Numbered from the stretch's first letter, positions 40,992 to 50,087 are shown. The stretch: DNA of 64,000 nucleotides from Anaerolineales bacterium (GCA_020634855.1 JACKAU010000006.1:501889-565888); one strand, 5' to 3'. Notes: generated by a model from the sequence alone, not told the origin. Translations and numbers: made by a program.

Positions 40992-41827
40992 AACTCACCT
41001 TGGGTGGGAGAGGACGGGAACAGGGGCCGGTATTCAAACGTAAAGCGCGATTGAAACCGGCGCAGCGCCGCCAGCGTGGGCAGGCCCAAGATCAAGGTTA
41101 GGGCCACGTTACCCGCCGAGCGGGCCACATCCCACACCAGCGAGGTAACGACGTAAAACAAGGCATAGCGCTGTAACGTTTCGCTCAGCGAGATGCCCGG
41201 CTCCCAATATTGGCCGGCCGGCCCGGTGGCGAAAGGCCAAAACCAAATGTTCATAATGACCCCAAACACCAGCCCCCAAAAACCGCCAAATAGGGCCAGC
41301 ACCAGCACCTCGCGCCACTTGCCTTCGCCGTTGAGCATCCACACGGCGGGACGGCACAGGGGGGCGGTTAGCCCCACCCAGCCGGCGGTAAACATTTGGT
41401 AAGGCAGCCACGGCCCCATCAAACCGGTAATGAGCGAGGAAACCAGCAGGGTCAGCGCCCCCATTAAAAACCCAAAGCGCGCGCCAAAGATGTAACCGGT
41501 GGCCACAATTAAAAAGAAGATCGGGCTGAAGCCGCCCGGCAGCGGAAAGGCCGCCTCGATAAAGCGCAGGATGGAGTTAATCGCGATCAACATCCCCAGC
41601 AGGGCGATCAGTTTGGCGCTGGTCGCCTGCCCCTGCACCTCCAGCAGCAGCACCACAAAACAGACGCCGACCAGCAGGGTCAGCATCAGCGGCGAGTCGG
41701 CGGCGTGCGATTGGCTTGTGATGGCCGATTGCTTCACCAGCGGCAGCCAAAACGGGTAAAAAAAAGCGATGATGCCGATTAGGGTGGTCATCACAAAGAT
41801 GGCCGCGCTTAGGGTTCGCTGTCTCAT
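40988..41827 (-). CDS. ECF transporter S component (substrate-specific membrane subunit)
   Basis: 279 residues with about seven hydrophobic segments, beginning LSAAIFVMTTLIGIIAFFYPF. It contains GGFSPIFFLIVATGYIFGARFGFLMGALTLLVSSLITG and GPWLPYQMFTAGWVGLTA, the Gly/Ala-rich helices used by S components to contact EcfT. Larger than most S components because of an N-terminal pair of helices. ATG 41827 overlaps the stop of the upstream gene (ATGA). With two transcobalamin-like surface proteins in the operon, cobalamin or a related corrinoid is the best guess for the substrate; no riboswitch supports it here. Confidence 0.85.
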   Translation of the reverse strand: MRQRTLSAAIFVMTTLIGIIAFFYPFWLPLVKQSAITSQSHAADSPLMLTLLVGVCFVVLLLEVQGQATSAKLIALLGMLIAINSILRFIEAAFPLPGGFSPIFFLIVATGYIFGARFGFLMGALTLLVSSLITGLMGPWLPYQMFTAGWVGLTAPLCRPAVWMLNGEGKWREVLVLALFGGFWGLVFGVIMNIWFWPFATGPAGQYWEPGISLSETLQRYALFYVVTSLVWDVARSAGNVALTLILGLPTLAALRRFQSRFTFEYRPLFPSSPTQGEL

Positions 41828-43329
41828 CGCGCCCGGCCCTGTTGGTTGCCTTTGACCCACCACAGTATCCAACCGACCATAATCAGGGTCAGCGGCGCCA
41901 CCACAAACAGCCCTATCGCCGCCACAACCCCGCCGATCCACCACAGGCTGGACGACTCGTTCTCGTCGTTGACCGTTGATACGGTAAAGCGGCGGGGGCC
42001 TATCGGCGTTGCCTGTTGCGCGATGGGAGCGACAACAGCGGCGATAGACGTCGCGGAAGGTGGCTCGGCTTGCGGGCTGACTTCAACGGCAGCCGGAGCG
42101 GATGTTGGCGCGTCGGCCGGCAGCGACAGGTCAGCGGTGACGGTTAACGTCAGTTCGGTCAGCTTCTCGCCGCCGGGATAGACGGCTCGCAGCCGGAAGG
42201 TTTGGGTTTGGGGGGGACAGATTTGTTGTGCGCCTTGCAGTGCGACCGGAGCGTCATCCAAAAACAGGGCGTCGGCCTGCTGCACCGACCAATTGATATT
42301 GGTGCAGCTCCCCACCGGCAGCGTAGACGCCGCTGTGCTAAAACGGATCACCGGTTCGTCGGGCGCGGGCGCGGGCGGCGTAGTTGGCTCGACCACGGCG
42401 GCCAGGACGGGAGCCGGCGTGGCGGAGGCGGCGGCCGTCGCAGTAGCCGCCGGCAGGGGAGACTCATCGACGGTGATGGCTACTTCCATACTGCTTTCGC
42501 CGCCCTCGTTTCTGGCGATGAGGGTATACACCGTGCTGGCGGTGGGCGCCACGGTTTTATTGCCCGGCGAAACGACTCCCTCTTCCTGGCCGTTGTAGCT
42601 CAGAAAAGCCGCTTCCGCATCGGATAGCTCCCAGTTGAGCAACACCGACTGCCCGGCGGTGATGGTGGTTTGATCGGCCGAAAAGCGGTGGATAACGGGG
42701 GTGGCTATCGGCGTGGGCGTGTCGGTGGGTTCGGGCGTAGACGTGGCGGTGGGGGTATCGGTCGGCGGGGGGGTGGAGGTGAAGGGGAGCGTCGGAGTAG
42801 CGGTGGGCGGCGCGGCGCAGATCTCGTCAAATTGGCGCACCGGCGGCTCTTCGCCGCTGCCGTCGGCCGACCGTTCGCCCCAAACCCAGCCCTCGACCTC
42901 GCCATCGCTCACCTTGGAATTTGACGCTCCCCGATTTGAGAATTGCCAGTCATCCCCATCCAGATGCCAGTAAGACCAAAAAATACAGGGTTCATCCTGG
43001 CACTGGCAAAAACAATCATCTTTAGGATAGGAGCAGCCCTGCCCATCAATACGGCAGATGGCCGCCCCCTGCCCGCCGGTTAAATCGGCGTTCAGGTCTA
43101 ACCCGGAACGATCTAAAAGCTCGTAGCTACTAATCTCATCTTCGGTAAATTCAACACACCGGGTGACCACGGTGTCGCCATAGGCCACCACCAGCCCGGC
43201 CTGGTTAGGGCTATCGGCCTGAACCATCGCTGCGCCCAGGCCAATACACAGCAGCAGACAGAGCAACCCGGCGCGATTGGGGCGATGAAATAAAACAATC
43301 CGTTGGCGAAATAGTTTTATAGCTATCAT
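41824..43329 (-). CDS. Membrane-anchored surface protein with DUF4430/transcobalamin-C-like domain
   Basis: 501 residues. An N-terminal signal helix (LLCLLLCIGLGAAMVQA), then a compact Cys-rich domain (about 45-155: AGLVVAYGDTVVTRCVEFTEDE, CRIDGQGC, CFCQCQ, FWSYWHLDGDDWQFSNRGAS, VSDGEVEGWVWG) that resembles the DUF4430 / transcobalamin C-terminal fold. A Thr-Pro linker, two Ig-like domains (IHRFSADQTTITAGQSVLLNW; IRFSTAASTLPVGSCTNINW), a second low-complexity stretch, and a C-terminal membrane anchor (WWIGGVVAAIGLFVVAPLTLIMVGW) follow. Placed directly between the S component and the second surface protein, so it probably presents substrate to the transporter. Confidence 0.8.
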   Translation of the reverse strand: MIAIKLFRQRIVLFHRPNRAGLLCLLLCIGLGAAMVQADSPNQAGLVVAYGDTVVTRCVEFTEDEISSYELLDRSGLDLNADLTGGQGAAICRIDGQGCSYPKDDCFCQCQDEPCIFWSYWHLDGDDWQFSNRGASNSKVSDGEVEGWVWGERSADGSGEEPPVRQFDEICAAPPTATPTLPFTSTPPPTDTPTATSTPEPTDTPTPIATPVIHRFSADQTTITAGQSVLLNWELSDAEAAFLSYNGQEEGVVSPGNKTVAPTASTVYTLIARNEGGESSMEVAITVDESPLPAATATAAASATPAPVLAAVVEPTTPPAPAPDEPVIRFSTAASTLPVGSCTNINWSVQQADALFLDDAPVALQGAQQICPPQTQTFRLRAVYPGGEKLTELTLTVTADLSLPADAPTSAPAAVEVSPQAEPPSATSIAAVVAPIAQQATPIGPRRFTVSTVNDENESSSLWWIGGVVAAIGLFVVAPLTLIMVGWILWWVKGNQQGRAR

Positions 43330-43337
43330 TGGCGGCC

Positions 43338-44717
43338 TTAATTCTTAACAACTATAGGGAGAAAGCCGCCATAACAGGTGGCAACCTCGGCTGATTGTAT
43401 CGGTAAGGCTTGCCCTAACAGGGCCAGAATCGCCTGCCGGGTAGCAAATTGGTCGGAACCATAGCCGGATTGCCACGCAAAGCCGCCGTCGCTCTGTTGC
43501 ATGCCCAACAGGTAACTAATGGGATTGGTATGGGCGATGATCCAGGTACCGGTGACCGGGTTCTGGCCGGCCGCCATTATCGCCTGCACCACATAAGCCG
43601 TAGAGTTGGCGTCGCTGTTGGTATCGTAGGAGGAGTTGGGGTCGTAGGGAAAGCCGCCGTCAGCGTTTTGCGTGGACTTCAGGTAGGTCAGGCCGTTGCT
43701 AATGGTCGAACTGCTCAGCGGTTCACCGGCGGCGATCAAGGCTTGAATCGCCAACGCGGTGCCGTTGGTATCGCTGTCGCCGGATTCCCAGCCCCAGCCG
43801 CCATCGCCATTGATCAGGCTCTTGAGGTAGGTGACCGCGAGGCCCGGCGCGGCTTGGTTGAGGGCATACTCGCCCAAAATACCCCAGGATTGGGGGCCGG
43901 CCCCACCCGCGCTGTAGCCGCCGGTGTAGATACCGCTGGCGGCGTTGTAGGTGTCGCTGGGTTGGAGGGCATTAAGCGGGTAACAGCCGCCGCCGGCGCT
44001 CAAACCAACGGCCAGCTTGCCGGCCGCAGAGGCCCCGTTGGTTGAGAAGGCGGCGCCATTGGCCAGAACGTGACTAAATAGGGAGGGGGCGTCGGGCTGC
44101 CGCCGCCAATCGGTGCTTTGATAGCCGTTAGCCCCAATTGTTGTCATCACTTCAACGGAGTTGCCGACGCTGCCGTACCCCCCGTCGGTCGCCGATTGTT
44201 GCGAACGCAGCCAGTCTAAGCCATCGGACGCGGCGGTGTAGGCCGGCCCCGGCAGCAGAGGCGGCCCCCAGGAAGATTGGGACCAGCGAAAGGCGATAAT
44301 ATCGCCATCGTCTACGGTTGTGGGCGGCCAGGATGTATCCCAGTCGGCGCCCCATTCCGCCGAAGCCCACCAGTTATCGGCGCAAAAGCAATCGCTGGCC
44401 GGGCAGCCAATGCCGTCAATGGAACAGATACTGCCCCCTGACTCTTCTACAGCCCAGCCCGATAGTTTGAGCGCCTCAATTCGGGACATACCGGCCGTAT
44501 AAGAGATGGGGCGCACGGTTCCATCTTCGCCGGGAAATACCACCACGACATACCCCTCATCCGGCCCAGCGGCGTTGGTCTCGGTGGCCGGTAGGGCCAA
44601 CAGCCCCACCAAGGCCATACCCAACAGGCCCAGCCCCCAAGTTAGGGCAGCGGCCAAGCGTAGGGTTGAACGGACAGGGGTTGAATATAAGCTAAGAATA
44701 AAATATTTTGTCTTCAT
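43338..44717 (-). CDS. Secreted transcobalamin/intrinsic-factor-like protein
   Basis: 459 residues. Signal peptide to about 50, then a DUF4430-like domain (about 55-145: YVVVVFPGEDGTVRPISYTAGMSRIEALKLSGW, CSIDGIGC, DCFCADNWWASAEWG, VDDGDIIAFRWS), then an alpha/alpha-barrel of terpenoid-cyclase type with repeats such as YLKSLINGDGGWGWESGDSDTNGTALAIQALIAAG and YLKSTQNADGGFPYDPNSS. Animal intrinsic factor and transcobalamin combine the same two folds in the opposite order. ATG 44717 is used because GAGGA lies before it; an ATG four codons earlier would include that site. First gene of the ECF operon, eight bases before the next. The C-terminus VATCYGGFLPIVVKN resembles a short sorting tail. Confidence 0.8.
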   Translation of the reverse strand: MKTKYFILSLYSTPVRSTLRLAAALTWGLGLLGMALVGLLALPATETNAAGPDEGYVVVVFPGEDGTVRPISYTAGMSRIEALKLSGWAVEESGGSICSIDGIGCPASDCFCADNWWASAEWGADWDTSWPPTTVDDGDIIAFRWSQSSWGPPLLPGPAYTAASDGLDWLRSQQSATDGGYGSVGNSVEVMTTIGANGYQSTDWRRQPDAPSLFSHVLANGAAFSTNGASAAGKLAVGLSAGGGCYPLNALQPSDTYNAASGIYTGGYSAGGAGPQSWGILGEYALNQAAPGLAVTYLKSLINGDGGWGWESGDSDTNGTALAIQALIAAGEPLSSSTISNGLTYLKSTQNADGGFPYDPNSSYDTNSDANSTAYVVQAIMAAGQNPVTGTWIIAHTNPISYLLGMQQSDGGFAWQSGYGSDQFATRQAILALLGQALPIQSAEVATCYGGFLPIVVKN

Positions 44718-44789
44718 GCTGTTCCTCATTGATTAATCGGATCGACGATGAGTTAGGATCGGTCATTAAATAACTTGCACAATCTGGCG

Positions 44790-44872
44790 GGAGATTGGAG
44801 ATTGGGAGATTGGAGATTGGGAGATTAGGAGATTGGGAGATTGGAGATTGGAGATTGGAGATTAGAGATTGG
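44790..44872. repeat. GAGATTGG-type microsatellite
   Basis: About ten units of 7-8 bp (GAGATTG, GAGATTGG, GGAGATTA). The same motif on the other strand is at 21770-21830. No function inferred; it lies in the leader region of the ECF operon. Confidence 0.85.
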
Positions 44873-45000
44873 CCTTACAAATCTCCTTATCGCCATATCT
44901 CCTCATCTCCATTTTTGGTATTGCGGAAGTTATTTGTTTTTCATAGCTGAACGCTTACGAAATAGGTCATCTAGCCGGATTAGTTTTGTTTTTTGGAACA

Positions 45001-45130
45001 GCGTTTGATAGAATATCAACGCAGAACGCCGAAACGCTAGAGCAAAAAACTTTGGTCTAATCCAGGCGGCTGTAACTCACGAAGGCGCCGACTCTGACTG
45101 GCCGGTCTGACGGCGCTTTCTCTTTTTTAT
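45001..45130 (+). ncRNA. Possible structured RNA ending in a strong terminator (unassigned)
   Basis: On the plus strand AAGGCGCCG (45082-45090) pairs with CGGCGCTTT (45111-45119, one wobble) around an inner GAC-TGGCCG-GTC hairpin and is followed by TCTTTTTT. Before it, GCGTTTGATA-GAA-TATCAACGC (45001-45022) and AACGCC...GGCGG could also pair. No plus-strand gene precedes or follows, so this could be a small RNA or an antisense end signal. I compared it by eye with common riboswitches and found no convincing match. The rest of the 44.73-45.43 kb gap holds repeats only. Confidence 0.4.
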
Positions 45131-45177
45131 TAGTAAATTTATCGTTTATACGTTTCGCCTCCTATCTTAACCCAAGT

Positions 45178-45305
45178 TGCCACCCAATGTCATTAAGTTA
45201 GCGACTGGCGCTGGCCCCCCTAACCCCCCAGAGGGGGGAATTTGATTTCTTTTCTCCCCCGTTGGGGGGCCGGGGGGGCTTATCTTAATGACATTGAGTT
45301 GCCAC
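45178..45305. repeat. Dispersed element: GC-rich core with AATGTCATTAAG arms
   Basis: Inverted arms containing CAATGTCATTAAG (about 45186-45198) and CTTAATGACATTG (about 45284-45297) enclose the GC-rich repeat also found at 39881-39950. A lone arm AACTCAATGTCATTAAGTTAG occurs at about 14257-14276. The layout (short inverted ends, no ORF) is that of a MITE or REP-like element. Confidence 0.7.
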
Positions 45306-45432
45306 TCATAAGACCTGTCAGGTTTTGGAGATACTGTTCCGAGAAAAATCAAGCCTATTCGGGCGATTTAGCCGCATTAAGGCATGTCCGAAAACCTGAC
45401 AGGTCTTGTTCGCTTCAAGAGCGCAATTGGGC

Positions 45433-47931
45433 TTAAATACTCGCTTCTTCCTGATCGATGGTGGCAAAGAAGTGCAGGCTTCTATATCTTTCGCTGATCA
45501 TCTCAGCATAATCTTTGGAGTAGTAGGTTCCGGCCAGATAAGCAAAACCGCCGGAAGTTTCCTGCTTAGGCAAAGCCGGCATCAGACTGGCCAGGGCTTG
45601 GTCCTGTTCTTCGTTTTGGGGCACCAACCAGACCGTAAAGGGGATAATGCCGGCCTCTTCATCTAAATAACCGGCAAACAGGCCGTTCAATTCGGCTAAA
45701 ATCAAGGCTTCTTCATCAGAAATGGTCTCATCGATTTTGACCAGCACATTCAACAAATCTTTTAAGCGAGCGGCTTGCAGGTGAGCCGGCTCCAGGGCCA
45801 GGTAATCGAGAACGCTTTGCCGCAGAGTCACGAAATCGGTTTTCTTGCCCTGCAATAATCGTTCCCGCATCTCTGCCGCCGAGTAGTCAAAGCCGTACGT
45901 CTGGGTAAATTTCTGAATAAACTCAACTTCGGCGCCATCCAGCACCTGGTCAATCATGGCCACTTGTCGTAAAATCTCGAGCGTCTGTTCAAACGCCCGC
46001 ATTTCTTCCTCAAGGTAAAGCTGCGGCAGCAACACAGAGAACTCTTCAATCGTATAGGTATCGTGCCAATATCTAAGGTAGATTTCTTTGGGAATCATCA
46101 ATAGTTTTACCGGTTTTTGAGCGGTGACGGTCGCCTCTTGGACATCGCCGCGGATAACCCGGGTATTGCCCAGCGGTATCCAGGGTTTAACCGCGTGGGC
46201 CTGGTAGCCGCCCAGGGGGGTCATCAACAAGCCTTCGCCCATGGGCACGTATACAAATCCGGGCGGCGCACCGGCCGTGATCAGGGTTTGATCCTTTTTA
46301 AGCGTGGTTAGCCGTACATCGGTAAATGCCAGGTCCGGGTCAAGATTGATGGTTTTGTGGCCCGACTGGGCCAAGCGGACCAGCACCCGCTTTCGCCGGT
46401 CAAGGGACCAATCTAACCGTTCGGCCTGGAGATAGCGATCCCGCTCATCCGGGGCGATGAATTTAAGCGAAGGAACGATGCGGCTTCGCGAGGCCAGGTC
46501 CGGCTTAAGGGCGATTAATTCTTCCAGGACGATGCCGGCAAAATCGAGATTGTCATCCGTTTCTTCAATCAGGATTTGGATATCTTGGTTGGATTTTAGG
46601 CCGTCATCTTGGCCGGCCAGACGACGAAAGGTATCGACAATATCCCGCTGGATGTCATCGATGATATAGGCGGCGAAACCGGCGCTTTGGCGGGTTGCTT
46701 CCGGGCTGGCAAACGAACCCCGGTGGAATGACAAGCGCAAATCGCCTTCCAAGGTTAGTTCGCTGCTGTCGATATTGGCCTCTCCGGGCGCCGGAGGCAG
46801 GCCCACCTCAACCAGAAACATCTCGCCTGACCCTTTTTCCAGCGCAAAGACCGCATGACCCGTATTTTGATCGACCAAAATCTGGTAGCCGGCCGAGGTT
46901 TTCAGAACCGTGCCGCGCTGGCGCAGCGCGTCGGCCACCCGCAAGGCGCGGATGGTATCGGTGACATCGCTAACCAGGTCGCGAACCGGCTCGTGGTCTG
47001 AAGCCAGCCATAAAAAGGCCTCTTGCTCAAAGTTGGTATAGTAAGACATAACCCCGGTAAAGGTGCGAGGCGGGACATCGTTACCGTTAAGAAAGCCGTC
47101 CCGCTCAGCCTGGGCTGCCTTCAACGCCTGGGTCAACTCCGATTTCTCTACGCCCAGGCTCTGAACGAGGGTTGGACTGCGCAGCGAACCGGCCAGCTCC
47201 GGCTGCTCCGGTTCCTGGTTGGGGTCCAGCACCCGGACCAGCTTTTGGGCCACTTTCTTCACCTGTTGATCGTGATAGAGATGGCGTAGGTTGGTGCTGA
47301 CCGTTTCCATCATCATCTTTCTCAATTGGGCCGGATGGTTCAAGAGATCAATCGGTACTTTGCTTTTGCTATGTCCCACCGACATGGCCATCATCTCGCG
47401 TAAGACCAGTTTAGGCGGCTGTTCTAAAACGCCGCAATCCTTCAAATTGACTAATCGCCACGAGATATTACCCCAATTTTCGGTCCAGATGGTCTCAACA
47501 ATCTCATCGAAGGCCGGGGTAAACATCTCTTGCGCCGCAAATTCAGGGTGCATAAACCGGCCAAACGCTGAGAAATCGAGCATGCCGATATCATGATTGT
47601 AGGCCAGGATGGCCCCGTAGCCCTTCATAAATTCCAGGCGCAGCGTATCCCGGGCCGGAATTAAAACCCCATTGATCGTATCAAGAATGGGCAGAATAGT
47701 GGCCGCCACATCGCGCACATGCACCACCCCGTGGTCCGAATAAAGGGCGACATGCTTGTACGGATCGGCCAGAAACACGTCATCTCTGGCGACATAGTCC
47801 AGTTCGGCTTGTTCGCTGACTTTGGCGTAGTAATTTTGTTCAATTTGCACTCTGATTTTCTCCGCCAAATACCGGTCGAGTTGGGGGACGGAGTTGGTAT
47901 CATGACGGTATTCTGCTGTAGGGTGTTTCAT
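45433..47931 (-). CDS. HD phosphohydrolase-like, cNMP-binding and TerB-like multidomain protein
   Basis: 832 residues, no membrane segment. N-terminal HD-type region: SDHGVVHVRDVA (His67, His71) and AYNHDIGM (His113-Asp114) are plausible metal ligands, followed by FMHPEFAAQEMF and LVLREMMAMSVGHSKSK. The middle part (about 260-520) is alpha/beta without a family I recognise. About 545-655 fits a cyclic-nucleotide-binding beta-roll (LITAGAPPGFVYVPMGEGLLMTP, NTRVIRGDVQEATVTAQKPVKLLMI). The C-terminal third is helical and acidic, TerB-like (VLDGAEVEFIQKFTQTYGFD; DETISDEEALILAELNGLFAGYL). GGAGGTG precedes ATG 47931. It lies 34 bases after the nucleoside hydrolase stop, so the two are likely one operon. 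Role: nucleotide-linked signalling, inferred. Confidence 0.7.
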   Translation of the reverse strand: MKHPTAEYRHDTNSVPQLDRYLAEKIRVQIEQNYYAKVSEQAELDYVARDDVFLADPYKHVALYSDHGVVHVRDVAATILPILDTINGVLIPARDTLRLEFMKGYGAILAYNHDIGMLDFSAFGRFMHPEFAAQEMFTPAFDEIVETIWTENWGNISWRLVNLKDCGVLEQPPKLVLREMMAMSVGHSKSKVPIDLLNHPAQLRKMMMETVSTNLRHLYHDQQVKKVAQKLVRVLDPNQEPEQPELAGSLRSPTLVQSLGVEKSELTQALKAAQAERDGFLNGNDVPPRTFTGVMSYYTNFEQEAFLWLASDHEPVRDLVSDVTDTIRALRVADALRQRGTVLKTSAGYQILVDQNTGHAVFALEKGSGEMFLVEVGLPPAPGEANIDSSELTLEGDLRLSFHRGSFASPEATRQSAGFAAYIIDDIQRDIVDTFRRLAGQDDGLKSNQDIQILIEETDDNLDFAGIVLEELIALKPDLASRSRIVPSLKFIAPDERDRYLQAERLDWSLDRRKRVLVRLAQSGHKTINLDPDLAFTDVRLTTLKKDQTLITAGAPPGFVYVPMGEGLLMTPLGGYQAHAVKPWIPLGNTRVIRGDVQEATVTAQKPVKLLMIPKEIYLRYWHDTYTIEEFSVLLPQLYLEEEMRAFEQTLEILRQVAMIDQVLDGAEVEFIQKFTQTYGFDYSAAEMRERLLQGKKTDFVTLRQSVLDYLALEPAHLQAARLKDLLNVLVKIDETISDEEALILAELNGLFAGYLDEEAGIIPFTVWLVPQNEEQDQALASLMPALPKQETSGGFAYLAGTYYSKDYAEMISERYRSLHFFATIDQEEASI

Positions 47932-47965
47932 TATTCACCTCCATAATTATGTGAGCTGTCAGCTA

Positions 47966-48973
47966 TCAGTGGTTACCTAACGGCTGCCACAACAGTTCAT
48001 CAAACATTGGCCAAAAGCGTTCGGTATCGACGTCCAAACAGACTTCTACGTTAGGGGGGTTGCCGGCCTCATCCCGGCGATCCCGCCGGTCGGCCAGGGA
48101 CATGCCGGTCGTGAATCGGCCCTCCGTTTCAACTACCAGATGGACCCGTTCAGTTTGGGCCAAACCGCGGTCGATCATAATCCCGACAGCTAACGGGTCG
48201 TGTACGTAGCAGCCATGAAAGCCTTCGTTGTCGCGGTAAAACGCCATATAAATCTCGGTGCAATCGGCAATAAACTGGGCGACCTGAGTCGGCTGACGCC
48301 GCAGATTGTCTTCAACTGCTTGACGCGGTAAGGGAGCCTTCATCGCCACATCGAGGCCGACCAGAACAACGGGAATACCGGACTCCATGACCACCTGGGC
48401 CGCGTCAGGATCGACAAAAAAGTTAAATTCGGCGGCGGCGCTAATATTACCCGGAACGGTCACGGCCCCGCCCATCGTCACAATTTGGCCCACCCGCTGC
48501 ATCGTCTCGGCATCGCGTTGGATCGCCGTAGCGATGTTGGTCAGCGGTCCCAAGGTAATAATCGTCAGGGTTTCGCCATAGGTCCGGGCGGCTTCGAGTA
48601 ATACATCGATAGCATTTTGGCTGGATGGCGTTAGGGGGAGGTGGGGATAACGAGCCGTATCGCCCGCATCCTTGAATCGATGCAGCTCACCCAGGCCATC
48701 GGCGCCGTGGATGCCGGCTGCATTGAACGGTGGTCGAACCAGCGGTCGCTCGCAGCCTTTGGCCACAAGGGGCGGAGAATTGGGCTGGGCAATACTAAGC
48801 ACCCGCAGCACGTTGTAAGCCGCCTGCTCGACCTCGATATTACCGGCCACAACGGTAATCGCTTTCAGGTCTAACTGCGGGGCGTTCAGCGCCATAATGA
48901 TGGCCATAGCATCATCGACGCCGCCATCCGTATCAAGAATGATCGGAATAGGCCCATTGCTCATATCTGACAT
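47966..48973 (-). CDS. Inosine-uridine-preferring nucleoside hydrolase family protein
   Basis: 335 residues from ATG 48973; an upstream ATG at 48988 would contain the GAGGAG ribosome site. It cleaves the N-glycosidic bond of nucleosides. The Ca-binding start is PIILDTDGGVDDAMAI, with the usual DTDPG changed to DTDGG but all Asp residues kept. AGNIEVEQAAYNVLRVL, TIITLGPLTNIATAI, GGAVTVPGNISAAAEFNFFVDPDAAQVV and the catalytic GCYVHDPLAVG (His-Asp) are present. Function as nucleoside or related N-riboside salvage is likely; base preference cannot be read from the sequence. First gene of a two-gene unit with the HD-cNBD protein. Confidence 0.92.
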   Translation of the reverse strand: MSDMSNGPIPIILDTDGGVDDAMAIIMALNAPQLDLKAITVVAGNIEVEQAAYNVLRVLSIAQPNSPPLVAKGCERPLVRPPFNAAGIHGADGLGELHRFKDAGDTARYPHLPLTPSSQNAIDVLLEAARTYGETLTIITLGPLTNIATAIQRDAETMQRVGQIVTMGGAVTVPGNISAAAEFNFFVDPDAAQVVMESGIPVVLVGLDVAMKAPLPRQAVEDNLRRQPTQVAQFIADCTEIYMAFYRDNEGFHGCYVHDPLAVGIMIDRGLAQTERVHLVVETEGRFTTGMSLADRRDRRDEAGNPPNVEVCLDVDTERFWPMFDELLWQPLGNH

Positions 48974-49160
48974 TTTCACTCTCCTCATATATTTAGGTCA
49001 TTCGTGAAAGACGTGGTTGATTTAACTAATATAAGAGGAGTGCCAGGAAAACAGATCACCCGAAAAGTATTATTTTTTCAAGGGAATAGGGGGTGATATG
49101 GAGGAAGAGTAGAAGTGGCAGATAGAGATAATTTATATATGAGTTACGCAGTTCAAAAGA

Positions 49161-49236
49161 TGACAGTCACTTGGGTATGATAAATCGACCCATTTGGGCT
49201 AAACGGACGTTTATTTTCGGCAAAAAGTGACTGTCA
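49161..49236. repeat. Inverted TGACAGTCACTT pair
   Basis: TGACAGTCACTT (49161-49172) and its exact complement (49225-49236) are 52 bases apart in a 348-bp gap upstream of the nucleoside hydrolase gene. TGACAGTCA is itself palindromic. It could be an operator pair or a generic dispersed repeat. Nothing else is visible in this gap. Confidence 0.5.
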
Positions 49237-49321
49237 CCTGGTTTGTTACACCCCACTGCGTAAGTCTTATACTAATGAACGCGGAAAGCATTTAAATCGG
49301 TGCAAAGATGTTTTCTTGTTT

Positions 49322-50059
49322 TTACCGAGTTGACATTGTCTTAACCCACGCGGCATCCATTCGAGCCAACCGGGCCTTCTTCAAATTCTGCTTCATAATC
49401 CAGCAGATATCTTTATCCGGCGCGGCCAGCCACTTCTCCATCAGCGCTTTGCCCTCTGCCGGCCGGGCCACCACCGCGACGCTCCAGCCGTAGCCCAGCC
49501 CCTTCCGCAGCGCCAAGAAATCGTCACTGCGGCGCTGGTCCACCTGTTCAATGCTGGCTGTGATCTGATCTAAAATCGCCAAAACGGCGCGGGCCGCCGG
49601 GGCCGGCTTCAAAAGCCGAGGCTCGCACAGGGCGGCGACAACCGCTCTTTGCTCCAGCGGCGAACCTTGACTCCACTCACGCATCGCCGCAATTAATCGG
49701 TCCATATTCACGTCGCCCAGCCGCTGGAGGGCCATCGCCACCCCTTCGCGCACCCGCCAGCGGGGATCGGACGCGTATCGGCGCAAGGTCGGGAGTTGGG
49801 CCGTATCGCCCTCGGCCAGCAAGCGGCCCAAGCCGACGATGCCGCAGAAGACCAGAAATTCGTAAGGCGAGTTCACCGGCGCGGCCTCGACGGTGTAGGT
49901 AATGTAGCGTTGAAACAGCGGCTCATCGCCCTCATCGGCCACCACCTGGGCCAACTCAATATTTCCCCGGGGTCCGGGCAGCCCTGATTCTTGCAGTAAA
50001 TAGGCATCCCAGTGGTCGAGTTGGCGCAGGATGGTGCGGTATTCATTCGCTTTGGTCAT
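49322..50059 (-). CDS. HEAT-repeat protein
   Basis: 245 residues, all helical by pattern. HEAT-like units include AQLPTLRRYASDPRWRVREGVAMALQRLG and MDRLIAAMREWSQGSPLEQRAVVAALCEPRLL, and the end KALMEKWLAAPDKDICWIMKQNLKKARL resembles the last helices of DNA-alkylation-repair-type HEAT proteins. No catalytic motif is visible; such proteins act as binding scaffolds. ATG 50059 has GGGAG upstream. It stands between two repeat-containing gaps, same strand as the PIG-L gene. Confidence 0.75.
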   Translation of the reverse strand: MTKANEYRTILRQLDHWDAYLLQESGLPGPRGNIELAQVVADEGDEPLFQRYITYTVEAAPVNSPYEFLVFCGIVGLGRLLAEGDTAQLPTLRRYASDPRWRVREGVAMALQRLGDVNMDRLIAAMREWSQGSPLEQRAVVAALCEPRLLKPAPAARAVLAILDQITASIEQVDQRRSDDFLALRKGLGYGWSVAVVARPAEGKALMEKWLAAPDKDICWIMKQNLKKARLARMDAAWVKTMSTR

Positions 50060-50087
50060 GGGTGGCTCCCTTAAAAAATAATGGTCT

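Noticed and set aside
44730..45170. Cobalamin riboswitch ahead of the ECF operon
   Set aside because: Neither strand shows the conserved B12-box or GGGAA...GCCACTG blocks; a covariance search would be decisive.
45167..45352. 61-residue minus-strand ORF
   Set aside because: Made of the dispersed GC-rich repeat and its arms; no ribosome site.
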